A stretch of DNA of 64,000 nucleotides from Flammulina velutipes (GCA_011800155.1 CM022374.1:1488001-1552000); one strand, 5' to 3'; positions 23,682 through 35,224 are shown, counted from the stretch's first letter. Program-made: numbers and translations. Notes: generated from the sequence alone by a model not told the origin.

Positions 23682-24314
23682 TCAAGCTCTCTGCGTCTTT
23701 ACCGCCACCTTGGCCACTGGAATTAGTCCCAGAATGCCGAATCCCAGACCGTACACTGCATATGCTATTACAACGTCAATTAAAGAGACAAGCCGAGGCA
23801 GACAATAACGAACCAGCAATGATACCGCTCAGATAACTCATGGACGACCACAATCCCAACGATGCGCCGAGCAGGTTAGATCCCACAACGATGCAAAAAG
23901 TCATCATCTGTCATAAATCACCGCACATTGCAAATCAGCATGGCGTACTCACTGGAATGACAGTTGACAACGGTTTCGACTCTCTCCAAGCCACAAACTA
24001 TCAAAAAGTTAAAAATCATGAAAGCCAGAGCAAAGCAAGACTTGCATTGGGCCGTATACCTTTCAACCAAGGCATTACCAAGATGTACATGAACAGCACA
24101 ACGGTCACCGAGCCCAGGGCGATACTCGCGTACGCTGCTGTTCTAAGCCGATATGTCAGTTTATCAGGACAATGGGATAGAGGATGAAATCGAACTTGGC
24201 CGGCGTGCCATCCGCCTGCAATACACTACGAAACTCTGTCGCGGTGCCCAACCAGTAGGTAGTGAGCCCGCATGGTACAATAAGCTTTAGCTGCTTTATC
24301 GTGTGCGAGAGCAT
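23682..24314 (-). CDS. Small multi-span membrane protein, exon structure partly uncertain
   Basis: The minus strand from ATG 24314 codes MLSHTIKQLKLIVPCGLTTY, then FRSVLQADGTPAK. Four further hydrophobic or mixed exons follow: YASIALGSVTVVLFMYILVM; a short piece ending ESKPLSTVIP; MMTFCIVVGSNLLGASLGLW; and YAVYGLGFGILGLIPVAKVA, ending in TQRA and a stop at 23682. At least three membrane spans are expected in roughly 150 residues. Introns are 45-60 bases. The joint between the second and third exons does not agree in phase with the simplest donor (AAAG|GTATAC); using the donor TTG|GTAATG upstream does agree but shortens one span. A plus-strand frame of 115 codons lies across the same DNA and is judged a shadow. 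Function is not recognised. Confidence 0.5.
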
Positions 24315-24514
24315 GATGGTAAGTTCAAAGCACACGTTTCATGACGTCGAACGAGTGGACATCGAACTAACGCAACTTGAGCGGCTTCTTCTCGCAATTC
24401 ATTGGGCCCGAAAGAGTTTTGTGCGTTGATTATTGTGTTTCAAGAGGGACTTGGCGCCTCATTAGTTGAGACATGCGCCACACATGTTTGAGTTAAAGGA
24501 ATAAATCATGGTAT

Positions 24515-25687
24515 CTACTCCCCACACGGTTCAACTTTGTAGTCCATAGGACTCATCTGCTCCATCACTGTCCTTACTCTCTCATACACCGCAAACACGA
24601 TAGCTTGTCCAGGAGCGACGCGCAAAATACGTGGGGTAAGTCCTTTATAGAAAGACCTCACACCCTCACGTTTCCACATATCTTCTGCGATGTTAAGTAT
24701 CCGGCGCACAGCCGACGTCCCAGGTTTAGCCGCAGTCTTCTGTAAGCCTGCGGGATGCATTTAATTCCCTATCGTTGAGTACTAAAAACTACTTACGCGT
24801 TTTGATAGTATCGATAGGCGCGTTCGACATCGGACCCGTAGCGCCAGATATCAAGCCAATGAGCATATGCTGATAAGACGGTAGCTCCTCCACTCCAGGC
24901 TGTAGCCGATGTACAACCTTCTTCAATTCCTGATATGCAGTAAAGTTCGCTCCCTGGTTCGTTGCCTGTCGTAGAGCAGTCAAAGATACCCCGCGATACA
25001 ACGCGCTCGCCCCCTCCTCCCGCACTATAGTATACAGGGCATGCGCAGCATTACGATACCGAGGGACCTCCAGCGGATCGGCAAGCGAGTGTTGCTGGGA
25101 CTGCAGACGAATCTTGACGACTTCCATTGGAGTAACCACCAACACCGCTTCTGTAGTACCCGCGCCAAGACCAGCTATTACGCAGTCACGCCTCCACCGA
25201 GCTAGAAGGATGGACAGACGACGTACCCACGAAGATGCCCCCTACGTTGGTCTTTCCTGTCCTCTTGTCTGCTAGCCATCCTTTGTACGCTTCGAAACTG
25301 GAGAATCGGATAGCCATTTTGGGAACGATGCCAGAGAGGACGGCTCCAAGACCCTTGTAGAGTGCGAGTGGAGTCTCGCGTCTGACGATGTAGGCCCCAG
25401 TAGCGAAGAAGCCGCGAGCTTTTGTCTTCATCAATGGTCAGCGAGCAGCGCTAGGATGGAATGGCTGATCCACATACCCCTGGCGTAAGTCCTGACCGTG
25501 AAAGTTGCATACGCACTTTGATGGTATCGAGAGGCTGGCATACTAGCTAGAGGAGGATCAGCCTTCAAGCTAGGATATGACTTCACATTGTATAACTCAC
25601 CGCTTCACAGGCACCTGCGATGCCACCTGCTGTGATATGTGTGGAGAATCCTACGGGCGTCTTGTTCTTGTTAGCTGTTCGCGACAT
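24515..25687 (-). CDS. SFC1: Mitochondrial succinate/fumarate carrier, SFC1-like, 321 residues
   Basis: A six-span mitochondrial carrier of the inner membrane that exchanges cytosolic succinate for matrix fumarate, linking the glyoxylate cycle to respiration. The three carrier repeats are visible: QPLDTIKVRMQ in exon 2; VVTPMEVVKIRLQSQQ in exon 4; and SNAPIDTIKTRLQ across the exon 4/5 joint. Each fits Px[DE]xx[KR]. Family-specific stretches include LALYKGLGAVLSGIVPKMAI, FSSFEAYKGWLADKRTGK, EGASALYRGVSLTALRQATN and RSFYKGLTPRILRVAPGQA. Exons: 25687-25601, 25546-25478, 25425-25227, 25174-24797, 24747-24515; phases agree. The length matches yeast Sfc1. A scrambled remnant of its 3' end lies at about 35317. 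Confidence 0.88.
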
Positions 25688-26690
25688 CGTGGAGGAGTAT
25701 ACTGAAGATAAAGGAAGACACTTCTCGACGCAGTATTTATAGTCGCTATTGTCAGCCCCGGAGATGGATAGCGTATCGCCATTAGCGGAGATGGACCAAG
25801 ATTCTCGAGCGATGATGTTTTCTACTCCGTGCGTAGTACGGCAAGGAAGGCTTGCGCCAAGAGTCCTAGAGCGTCGATAAAGCGCCTGCAGAATGCTTCG
25901 GCTCTTGGATATCCGCCACAGTTCATTCGCAGCCAAGACAATATTTCGTAGAGTCCCTGGAGACGGACAGACAGTTTCCCGATGAAATGGAGAAACGAAG
26001 ATCGCTCTAAGAAACCGCAAGCAACTTGAGGTCGCGACAGGCGGTGAACTTGAGAGAGTCATCTGGCAGATTCTCGACACTTTTCATGCGTGCGGCCATG
26101 CCGGGTGGACGATGATAACTGTAGATAGTAATATGTAGCATGCGGATGAGTAAAAGAGATTGAGTGCTTGAATCGATTTTAGTGTCCATGGTGGTAGAAA
26201 GCAAAGACTCGAAGGCGGGGACTCGGTAACCTGACACGAAAATTCTTGATCCTTCCCTGGCAAGATCCTCCAGCCAAAGATACGTCCATTTCTCCGCGTT
26301 GACTTGAACAGCAATATGGTGAACCTTTGTCGTCGCAGGAACTGCAGACAAAGAGAGCGCGGCTTCAGCAACTTAGAGAATGAAATTCAAACAGACACGT
26401 CACAGTGGCGGATGCCGTCTATTTCAGTAAATGAGAAGCACAGAACAGAACAGCAGGCTCTCCGATTGAATTATCCTCGTCATCTTCAGGCCCCAGTGTA
26501 ATATGGGAGCGCGGTGCTTGTCGATGTATTGGTTAACCTTGAGCTTCATCTATGGCCGTATTAGCAGATTGCTTGACCTCTCTCAGATCGTCTCGCGTCA
26601 TCTGTCTCGATATCGCCAGGAACCACGTTGTTGATAATCTAAGTATATATCTTGTGAGAAATATGTTCTTGAATAACGAACAAACTCACC
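25688..26690. other. Upstream region of SFC1; one possible small minus-strand gene (26351-26007)
   Basis: About 1 kb without a confident gene. The best candidate is a minus-strand frame of 114 residues, 26351-26007, beginning MSAVPATTKVHHIAVQVNAE and containing KWTYLWLEDLAREGSRIFVS. It has no family resemblance I recognise and could be an exon of a larger gene reading into 26000-25740, where a second open frame (LAANELWRISKSRSILQALY) runs on into the SFC1 start; no clean splice joint was found between them. The stretch from about 26449 (GCAGGCTCTCCGATT) onwards is related to 35395 onwards, marking a duplication joint. Confidence 0.3.
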
Positions 26691-27391
26691 AAAGCTCGCC
26701 GGTAGGATGCTCCGAACGCCACTTCACGAACACTTCTTCAAGGATCACATCTCGAGCTTGGTAGAGCTCAGCAGCCATATGATCATCCAGTAGCCAGTAG
26801 ATACGTTCGTAGTACAGCTTCAGAATGGGTTCTGCTTCGAGGTCCGTGATTTCGCGACGACACCAACCGTCTCGACTCTCGAGATCGGGATCGAGTTCAT
26901 CTATGATGCTCTGGGGGAGTTTATCCATGGAAAACGGGATTCCAGCCTGTGGTCGGTAGAAATCTGGTGGCCAGAATATGTGAGGAAGAGGGTCAGGAGC
27001 GAGATGGAGACTGACGATGATCCCAGTATTCCAACCTGTCATAGGCATTGTGCCACAGCTCGCACATACTCAACGCTTCTTCACTTCCCCGCGAATCAAA
27101 CGGTGTGTCGAGCCATCTCAAGTCCAGATTATTGCAACCTCTGTGATCTAAGTCTTCGACGTATCCTTTGTAGATGACGCAGCGGTCCGTTGAGGGGTCA
27201 TTTCCCGCGGTGATATTAGTGGCAACGACAGAGGAGAGTGGGAACTTCTTGTGTCTACAGGTCAGTGGTAGGGCAATGTCGTTGAAGTGGGCGACACGAG
27301 CATCTCTGATGTTGCGTATAATCGCCCGGGCTGGGTGTCTGTGCGCCTTTCTTCCATAACGCGCTGGTCCGGAATGAAAGCGAGAGGTCAT
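26686..27391 (-). pseudogene. Deletion derivative of the kinase-like gene at 58595
   Basis: Read on the minus strand, this matches the gene at 58595-59658 closely but lacks its centre. The 5' part, IIRNIRDARVAHFNDIALPL to CVIYKGYVED, is followed at once by the region after the catalytic-like loop, GCNNLDLRWLDTPFDSRGSE; about 360 bases coding the core in between are missing. The joint keeps the frame, so a shortened frame survives from ATG 27391 (MTSRFHSGPARYGRKAHRHP) to the end of the next exon after one intron (about 27030-26975). The full copy's start ATG and its neighbourhood are replaced by another upstream segment. The C-terminal exon (YRPQAGIPFSMDKLPQSIID to LYQARDVILEEVFVKW) is intact. 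I class it as a pseudogene because the fold core is gone. Confidence 0.65.
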
Positions 27392-27620
27392 GAATGGCAC
27401 GCTGTGCCAATAAAGAACGAGGGTTTCCAGGTCGAGAGAGCCATGTCAAATCTATATGCGTGAACACCTGGAGCATCGTCGCACGTTCTCTGTACCCGGA
27501 AAGAGACGAGACAGATGAAATAGAAGTCAGCGACGGGCGATCCAATTCGTATATCAACAAAGACAAATTTGCTTAGAACAATTCTCAACGACAGTACATT
27601 GGAAGCAACAATGCACATAC
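27350..27620 (-). repeat. Diverged repeat of 13127-13400, downstream of the second Alba gene
   Basis: The minus strand directly after the Alba stop is related to the plus strand after the first Alba gene (13127 onwards). Shared stretches include ATGTATGTGCATTGTTGCTT, TTGAGAATTGTTC, TTTGTCTTTGTTG and GTGCGA(A/C)GATGC. So the duplicated unit reaches beyond the Alba coding region on its 3' side, with faster change than in the gene. It shows no frame I can assign, and overlaps the start of the kinase-like pseudogene. Confidence 0.55.
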
Positions 27621-27621
27621 A

Positions 27622-28346
27622 TCAGACTTGCTCTGTCACCATCTCGTCGATCGGCGCAATATCGTCGTTTGCTTTTTTCTCCCTCTTCTTTGCCCGAGTC
27701 TTGGCAGATTTGGACATCTTTCGCTTGAGCGGCGGTTGATAACTACGTGTGCTACAGTTCAGAGGCGTCGTAGATGATAGGGACAAGTCGACGTACGTGG
27801 CGCCCTTGTCTTTCAACTCGGGAAGTTCGTGTAGACTCAATGTTACGCGCATGAACGGTGTCTGGATATGTTTTGGGCTGTCGTACGATAAGTATGATAT
27901 ACAAGATAGAGCCAGTCTCCTTACTTTTTGCCTTCGAGGGCCCTAATTAACTCGAGGGCGCGCTGGTCACCCTCCTCGTTGTCCGGCGTCAATCCCAGTT
28001 CTTCCAGTGAGCCGACCTCATTGTACTGGTGCAGCCCCGAAAGACGCGTCGAATGCTTCATCTCGAGCGTCTTTATGTATTCGCGTTTCATAATTTCAAC
28101 GACAGATATGAGACGGGGTATGAGGAGCGTGCTAGAGCTAGACGTAGAAGACGTTGTGCTAGGAGCTTTTGGATTTGGATTTGGCAGAGTATGCAAGACT
28201 ACATGCTTTGCGCCGTCGCCGTCGTCCTGTAAGTTATCGAGAGCAAAGGCAATCCAGGCTTTCATTTTGCCGTGGCTGGTTATTCGTATTTCGTTCATGG
28301 TGATGGTGAGAGTAAGAGTCACAGCAGGTTTACCTCTTACCATCAT
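27622..28346 (-). CDS. Alba-domain nucleic-acid-binding protein, copy 2, 207 residues
   Basis: This is the close sister of the gene at 12395-13126, in the opposite orientation. Exons 28346-27925, 27877-27797 and 27742-27622 have the same phases and almost the same sequence. The Alba core (TITMNEIRITSHGKMKAWIA, LIPRLISVVEIMKREYIKTL, TPFMRVTLSLHELPELKDKG) and the basic tail (KSAKTRAKKREKKA) are unchanged. Differences cluster in the low-complexity insert (copy 2 has one Asn-Pro pair fewer and APSTTSSTSSSS instead of APSAPSTSSSS) and in the second intron. Both copies look functional. It lies head to head with the intact DUF6535 gene at 28471, with 124 bases between the two starts, so the two must share a promoter. 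Confidence 0.78.
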
Positions 28347-28470
28347 GACTCAAATCCTTTTCTTTCCAAAGATAAACGTTGCTTGAAAGACTTGTAAATA
28401 TCGGTGAGTTCTATATGTAACCTTTGAATTATCCCTGCTTAAGCGCCTTTCCAAGCATACCACAAACACC

Positions 28471-31400
28471 ATGTCGTCGTCGTCGTCGTCGCCCAGGCGC
28501 TCTGTCCCTCGACGACCATCTCGTTCTGCCAGTCCTTCTGCACGATGCCGCTCGAATTCTCGTACTCGTTCTAATCCTAGTCGCCCAACTAGTCCCTCTC
28601 CAATTCGACAGCCTAGGAAGCGTTTTGGCTTGAATGTTCCTGTCAATCAGCCTAGATTCGTCGGTCAGTATACTTTTGTATGCCATGTTCTTACTGACAG
28701 TGTGCAGGTAAATTCGATTTCGAGGAGAAATACCCGCTGGATCCCATCTATGAAGAAATGGGTCCCAACGCTCGTGTATGGCGAGTCAACATGGACGAAT
28801 GCGAGGTATACGACAACGACATGGTCACCGAGGCGCGAGACGGTCTTGATTTACTCCTCGTTTTTGTGAGTTTACAGTTGACTATACCTACACGTTCTTA
28901 CAGGTTACCCAGGCTGGTCTCTTCTCTGCCGTCCTTACCACTTTTGTCGCGCAAACTTCTCAATCGCTCTCCAACAACTTTGTCGCCGTTTCTACATCTC
29001 TGTTAGTAGAGATGGTCACTCTTCAGCGCGCGCAGATCAACGGTGCATCCATCGACAGCATCCCGTCTAGTGACATTACCGCTGGCCCATCAGGCTTTGA
29101 CGTTTGGGTCAATGCCCTCTGGTTCACCAGCCTCACGCTCAGCCTCGGTACTGCGTTGATGGCTGTCTTGGTCAAGCAGTGGCTCTACCAGTACATGTCA
29201 ATAACGTCTGGTACAGCTCGTGATCGCACCCTCATACGCTTCTATCGATTCGACGGCCTGCGAAAGTGGCATGTCCTCACCATCATCAGCACCCTTCCCA
29301 TCGTCCTCCATGTCGCGCTCGGGCTGTTCCTCGCAGGGCTCGTTGTCTTCCTCATCCCGCTCAATATCCCACTCGCCTGTATCATCGGCTTTATCACCCT
29401 CGTCATCTACATAATGTATGCAGTCTCGAATATCCTTCCCGTCATATACACGCAGTGTCCCTATCGAACGCCGTCCTCTGATATCCTCAATATCGTGATT
29501 CGTGTCATTCGGACCTTGCCTTCGTTGGCACTGGCGCGCATCCGCACAGCATTCACATCTGCCACGGACGATTACACTCCAGTAATAAAGAATGTCTCTA
29601 ACACACTCAAAGAGGCCGAGCGTATAGCTGCCACGAACGACGAAGTTGCAGAAAGTCTCGCATATAACGCTCTCTTGTGGCTTTATCAAGCGACATCCAA
29701 TCCACCAACGAAGAATGTCATCCTCCAATCCATAGGATGCCTTTCTGACGATGTTCGGGCCAGTCTACCTTCGATGATATACGACGACTTGAACCAGTCC
29801 ATCGACAAGATTGTGCAGTGTAGTGCAGACGGATACCATTCCGTAGTACCCGGGCACGCACGACGCGCTGAGATGCTCATGCGCGCCAACAACTTGAACC
29901 CCAACAGGAGGTTTCCCGGAATCGCTCCCTGGAAGCTTGATCCAAATATTTCGGAATGGCCATTCCATGACCTGGCCTGTGTCATCACATATACCTCGTA
30001 TTTCGGCGTGGACATGGAATCGAAAAGGTGGCATTCTTCCGATTTGCTGGCACACTTTATCAAGGACCCCAATTCCATCTCTTTACCCCATTCGCTTTGG
30101 CGACGCCTCATAGAACTGTCGTTCTCTTTCCTTAGTCCCCCAACCCCTCCATTCCCTGGCATGGAAGATGATAGCTTCATAGTCTCCCTCTGTCAACTCG
30201 CCATCCAGAACTTCGCTAGGGAAGATAGGGCACTTACGCCTTTCAGTGGCGGGGTTGCGATGACACATGGATCAGTTCCTTTCTTCTCGTTTGCCAGCGA
30301 TCTTCTACTTGCGCATTTGGGACATAACGATCCCGACCCGCCTGAGGATATCGCACGATTGTTCATCATCCATGACTTTGTCCTCTCTTTCCTCCCCTCG
30401 ATGCAGGATGGCCACAACTCGAAAAGCACTTTCCTCGGTGCATTGCAGACTCTGACGGATATCTGGACTCAGATAGAACGACTCCTTCATTTTGAAAGAC
30501 CTCCGCACATTACCGGCCAGATCAATATGCCAGACCTTTTCCAGCGCGTAGAGGTCGTCATCCTGCAACACTTATCGGTAGATGGGCAGCGGGAAAGACT
30601 CGAGCAGACTGAACTGCAGCAATGGCATGCATGCTATGCTGCTGTCCTCGGCGCTTATGCCCCTTGTTTGACGAAGTATGACACTACACTCAGTCCCGAA
30701 TGCTTCAAGAGGGTACTCTCAGACTTGTGCTTGTCACTGCAGACACATGTTACTTTCAACTATGCCGCGTCTTCAGTCTTACCCTCCGTCTTTCGCCAGT
30801 CGCGCACAGAGGGGTCGGCCTACTGCTCCATATTTTGCCAATCATCCTTCTTGTCTACTCGTACAATAACATGGTTCGAATCTTGCCGAGCTTGTCTTTA
30901 TCCGGTGGTCAGAGCCTTCGTGGATCACCTTACTGGAGGCCAAGCTTCTCAGGAGGTCGTTCAACAATGCATGGAGGACCTTTGCATCGACCCGGAGCGC
31001 TTCTATACGATTTGTCGTGTGCTGGCTATAGGCAGTTGGAATTGGTATTTCAAGGATCCGAAACAAGACATGATACAGCGCCTTCTAGGTTTGGCGCGCA
31101 TTGATCCCACACATGCTATTTGGAAGGATCGGGCACACTACATGAGCATGGAACCTCGAGATTGGGAATACCTTCGTGTTAGGGACGAAGACCTGCACGA
31201 CGAAGAGAACGCTGAAGATATCAAGGCAAGGATACGGACTGCCATCGAAGCTTTGGACAAATTCTTTGCCCCCGAGGGTAATGTACGTTTCCAAATCTTA
31301 CCTTCTCTCAACACAGATTCTGACATTTGAATTTCCAGATATCTGCCCCTCCAGACCCAAGCCCATGGACAGTGCCTCCTGTTGAATCAAGTACTAGGGT

Positions 31401-31557
31401 TTCTCGCCGGAGTCGTGCTCGACAGTTCCTAGGATTGGGAGCCGAAACTACTGCCTCGCCGTCTAATGTGGTGGACAACTCTGAAGTAGAGTTGGGATGG
31501 GCAGTTGGTGGTCCTGGGCGAGCTGCGCACGCAGAAAACCGTCCAGCTCCAGCTTAG
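28471..31557 (+). CDS. DUF6535 membrane protein, copy 2, about 980 residues
   Basis: Exons 28471-28663, 28708-28865, about 28913-31282 and 31339-31557. The N-terminus is a Ser/Arg/Pro-rich stretch (SSSSSSPRRSVPRRPSRSAS). The DUF6535 domain follows, about residues 65-270: KYPLDPIYEEMGPNARVWRV, LFSAVLTTFVAQTSQSLSNN, LWFTSLTLSLGTALMAVLVK, VLHVALGLFLAGLVVFLIPL and ACIIGFITLVIYIMYAVSNI, giving about four membrane spans. The remaining ~700 residues are a large soluble helical region without a domain I recognise, ending in a short tail (VSRRSRARQFLGLG). DUF6535 proteins are expanded in Agaricomycetes and have no known function. The large exon may start at 28904 or at 28913; the later acceptor (CCCAG) is the one conserved in all three copies. 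Divergent from Alba copy 2. Confidence 0.82.
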
Positions 31558-32152
31558 ATCTGGACACGTCTTCGTCAACTATGTCATGCTCCTTCACTGT
31601 CTTCCTAAACGTGGGATAGGTAAAATAGCCCATTGATATTACTTGTCTTTACATATGGCATATGCATTACGACATATATAGCTGTACATTGTAATGTATC
31701 GAGCCAACGAATGAATGAAAATCGGTGTTATTTCAGTGTGATGGTCTGCTAAAGCGTTCCCACCAGAGCCCTAGTGCACAGTGCATTTAAAATCCGGCCA
31801 CTGTCGTCGATTAAATCCTTCAAAGTACAGGTTTTGCACCGACGCTGCGGTCCTGCGAGCGTTCATTTTGCCATGTTAAATTCATATTTCGTTCATGGTG
31901 GGAGTAAGAACAGGCCAGGAACAGCTTTCCCTCTTACCATCATGACGAAAATTCTATGTTGTCCGTCCGTTCTTCCAACAATTCTCTGTATGAACGACAA
32001 ACTATTCGCTTTGAAAAGCCGTAGATAATGGTGAGTTGTGTACATTCCAACGGCATCTGACCGACAACAGCAGTTGTTGATTAGCGCCCAATGAATGAAT
32101 GTTCCGACTTGAGCGCTGTTCCAACTGCTGTCCAATCTTACCACAAAACACC
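31558..32152. other. Spacer between DUF6535 copies 2 and 3
   Basis: No intact gene. It holds the 3' flank of copy 2, the Alba remnant at 31860-31950 and the promoter of copy 3. From about 31985 to 32150 the sequence parallels 28370-28470 loosely (GTGAGTT, then a similar distance to the ATG), so it seems to be the old shared promoter, one side of which has lost its gene. Confidence 0.5.
31860..31950 (-). pseudogene. Remnant of the 5' end of an Alba gene
   Basis: The minus strand matches the first ~85 coding bases of the two Alba genes, in the position expected for a partner of DUF6535 copy 3. Shared landmarks, in order on the plus strand, are TTCATTTTGCC, TATTTCGTTCATGGTG, GAGTAAGA and CCTCTTACCATCATGAC; the last is the complement of the start-codon region. 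Several small deletions break the frame, and nothing of the rest of the gene is seen further left. So this third cassette lost its Alba half and kept the DUF6535 half. Confidence 0.75.
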
Positions 32153-35100
32153 ATGTCGTCGTCGTCGTCGCCCAGGCGTTCTGGCCCTCGACGATCATCT
32201 CGTTCCGCCAGTCCTTCATCGATTCGACGCCGCTCGAGCTCCCGTACTACTCGTTCTAATCCCCGTCGTCCATCTAGTCCCTCTCCAAGTCGGCAGGCTA
32301 GGAAGCGTTTCGGCTTGAATGTTCCCGTCAACCAGCCTAGATTTGTCGGTCAGTATAGAGTCGTACGCCCTGTTCTTACTGACAGTGTGTGCAGGTAAAT
32401 TCGATTTCGAAGATAAATACCCACTGGATCCCATCTACGAGGAGATGGGTCCCAACGCTCGTGTATGGCGAGTTAATTTGGACGAATGCGAGGTGTACGA
32501 CAATGACATGGTCACCGAGGCGCGAGATGGTCTGGATTTGCTCCTCGTTTTTGTGAGGTTACAGTTGACTCCATCTACATGTTCTTACAAGCTACCCAGG
32601 CTGGTCTCTTCTCTGCCGTCCTTACCACTTTCGTCGCGCAAACATCCCAATCGCTCTCCAACAACTTTGTCGCCGTTTCTACATCTTTGTTAGTAGAGGT
32701 GGTCACTCTTCAGCGCGCGCAGATCAACGGTGCATCCATCGACAGCATCCCGTCTAGTGACATTACCGCTGGCCCATCAGGCTTTGACGTTTGGGTCAAT
32801 GCCCTTTGGTTCATAAGCCTCACGCTCAGCCTCGGTACTGCGTTGATGGCTGTCTTGGTCAAGCAGTGGCTCTACCAGTACATGTCAATAACATCTGGTA
32901 CAGCTCGTGATCGCACCCTCATACGTTTCTATCGATTCGATGGCCTGCGAAAGTGGCATGTCCCCACTATCATCAGCACCCTTCCCATCGTCCTCCACGT
33001 CGCGCTTGGGCTGTTCCTCGCAGGCCTCGTTGTCTTCCTCATCCCGCTCAACATCCCACTCGCGTGTATCATCGGCTTCATTACTCTCGTCATCTATATC
33101 ATGTATGCCATCTCGAATATCCTTCCCGTCGTTTACACGCAGTGTCCCTACCGAACACCATTCTCTGATATCCTCAACATCGTGATTCGTGTCATTCAGA
33201 CCTTGCCTTCGTTGGCGCTGGCGCGCATCCGCGCCGCGTTCACATCTACCGTAGACGACTCCACTCCGGTAACAACGGATGTCTTCAGGACACTCAAAGA
33301 GGCCGAGCGTATAGCTGCCACGAACGACGAAGTTGCAGAAAGTCTCGCATATGATGCTCTCTTGTGGCTTTATCAAGCGACATCCAATCCACCAACGAAG
33401 AATGTCATCCTCCAATCCTTAGGATGCCTTTCTGACGATGTTCGGGCTAGTTTACCTTCGGTGATATACGACGACTTGAACCAATCCATTGACAACATCG
33501 TGCAGTATAGTGCAGACGGATACCATTCAATAGTACCCGGGCACGCACAGCGCGCCAACATGCTCATGCGCGCCAACAACCTCAACGCCAACAAGAAATT
33601 TCCTGGAATCGTTCCCTGGAAGCTCGATCCAAATACTTCGGAATGGCCACTACATGATCTGGCCTGTGTCGTCGCATATACCTCATATTTCGGCGTGGAC
33701 ATGGAATCGAAAAGGTGGCACTCTCCTGATTTGCTGGCACGCTTCATCAAGGATCCCACTTCCATCTCTCTACCCCGTTCGATTTGGCGACTCCTCATAG
33801 AATTGTCGTGCTCATTTGATCCCACTGCCCCTCAACTCCCTGGCATGGAAGACGATAGCTTTCTAATATCCCTATGTCAACTCGCCATCCAGAACTTCGC
33901 TAGGGAAGATAGTGCACTTACGCCTTTCAGTGGCGGAGTTGTGATAACACATGGATCAGTTCCTATCTTCTCTTTTGCCAGCGATCTTCTACTTGTGCAT
34001 TTGGGACATCACGATCACGACCCCCCTATGGATGTCACACGGTTATTCATTATTCATGACTTTGTCCTCTCTTTCCTTCCTCCGATGCAGGATGACCCGA
34101 ATTCGCAGAGCACCTTCCTCGGTGCAATGCATGTTTTGACGGATATCTGGACTCAGATAGAACGACTCCTCCATTTTGAAAGTCCTCCGCACATTACCGG
34201 CCAGATCAATATGCCAGACCTTTTCCAGCGCGTAGAGATCGTCATTCTGCAGCATTTGTCGATAGATGGACAGTGGGAAAGACTCAAGCAGACTGAACTG
34301 CAGCAATGGCAGATGTGCTACGCCGCTGTCCTCTGCGCTTACGCCCCGTGTATCCAAAAGTACGACACTATCCTCAGTCCCGAATGCTTCAAGAGGGTAC
34401 TCTCGGACATGTGCTTGTCACTGCAGACACAGGTCGTTTTTGGCTATGTTGCCTCTGAAGTCTTAACTTCCGTGTTTCGCCAGCTGCACCCTGAGGTATC
34501 CGCCTACTGCTCCTTATTCTGCCAATCATCCTTTTTGTCTACTCGCACGTTGACATCGTTCGATTGTTGCCGTCGTTGTCTTTATCCGGTGGTCAGAGCC
34601 TTTGTAGATTACCTTACTGGAGGCCACGCTTCCATGGAGGTCGCTCGGCAATGTATGGAGGACCTTTGTACCAATCCCGAGCGCTTCTACACGGTTTGTC
34701 GTATTCTGGCAATAGGAAATGGTGCTTGGTACTTGAAGGCAATGGAGGAAGAGATGCTACAGTGCCTTTTGGATTTGGCGCGCATCGATCCCACCCACTC
34801 TATTTGGAAGGATCGGGAACACTACATAGGCATGGAACCTCGAGATTGGGCATCCCTCCGTGTGAGGGACGAAGACCTAGATGACGAAGAGAAGGTTGAA
34901 GATATCAAGGCAAGGATGCAGACTGCCATCGAAGCTTTGGACAAGTTTTTTGCCCCTCCCGATAATAATGTACGTCTTTATTCTTACATTCTCTAAAACA
35001 TATTTTGACGCATCAATTCCCAGATTTCTGCACCTCTAGACTCAGGCGCGCGGGAAACGAATTTACCTGTTCCTGTTGAAGCAAGTAGGGTTTCTCGCAG

Positions 35101-35224
35101 GAGTCGCATTAGACAGTTCCTAGGATTGGGAAGCGAAGCCACTGCTTCGCCGTCGAATGTGGTGGACAACTTCGAACTAGAATCAGGGTGGGCAACTGGT
35201 GGGCATTGGGAACCTGCGGACTAG
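32153..35224 (+). CDS. DUF6535 membrane protein, copy 3, 974 residues
   Basis: Exons 32153-32348, 32395-32552, 32600-34969 and 35024-35224. It is collinear with copy 2 along its length, with the same Ser/Arg-rich start, DUF6535 membrane region and long soluble C-terminal part, and differs by scattered substitutions (for example FISLTLSLG for FTSLTLSLG). In the second intron, the CAG that sits nine bases upstream in copy 2 is changed to CAA, and the next AG (AAG) would shift the frame. The CCCAG at 32599 keeps the frame and matches the acceptor position of copy 1. No internal stop or frameshift was found, so it is probably functional. Confidence 0.8.

Noticed and set aside
23840..24187. Plus-strand frame of 115 codons
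   Set aside because: Antisense to the small membrane-protein gene, which has hydrophobic spans, splice signals and a start and stop; the plus frame shows no domain.
25740..26080. Frame running into the SFC1 start that could be an N-terminal extension of SFC1
   Set aside because: SFC1 carriers start close to the first span; ATG 25687 gives the usual length, and the upstream frame has no carrier or targeting features.
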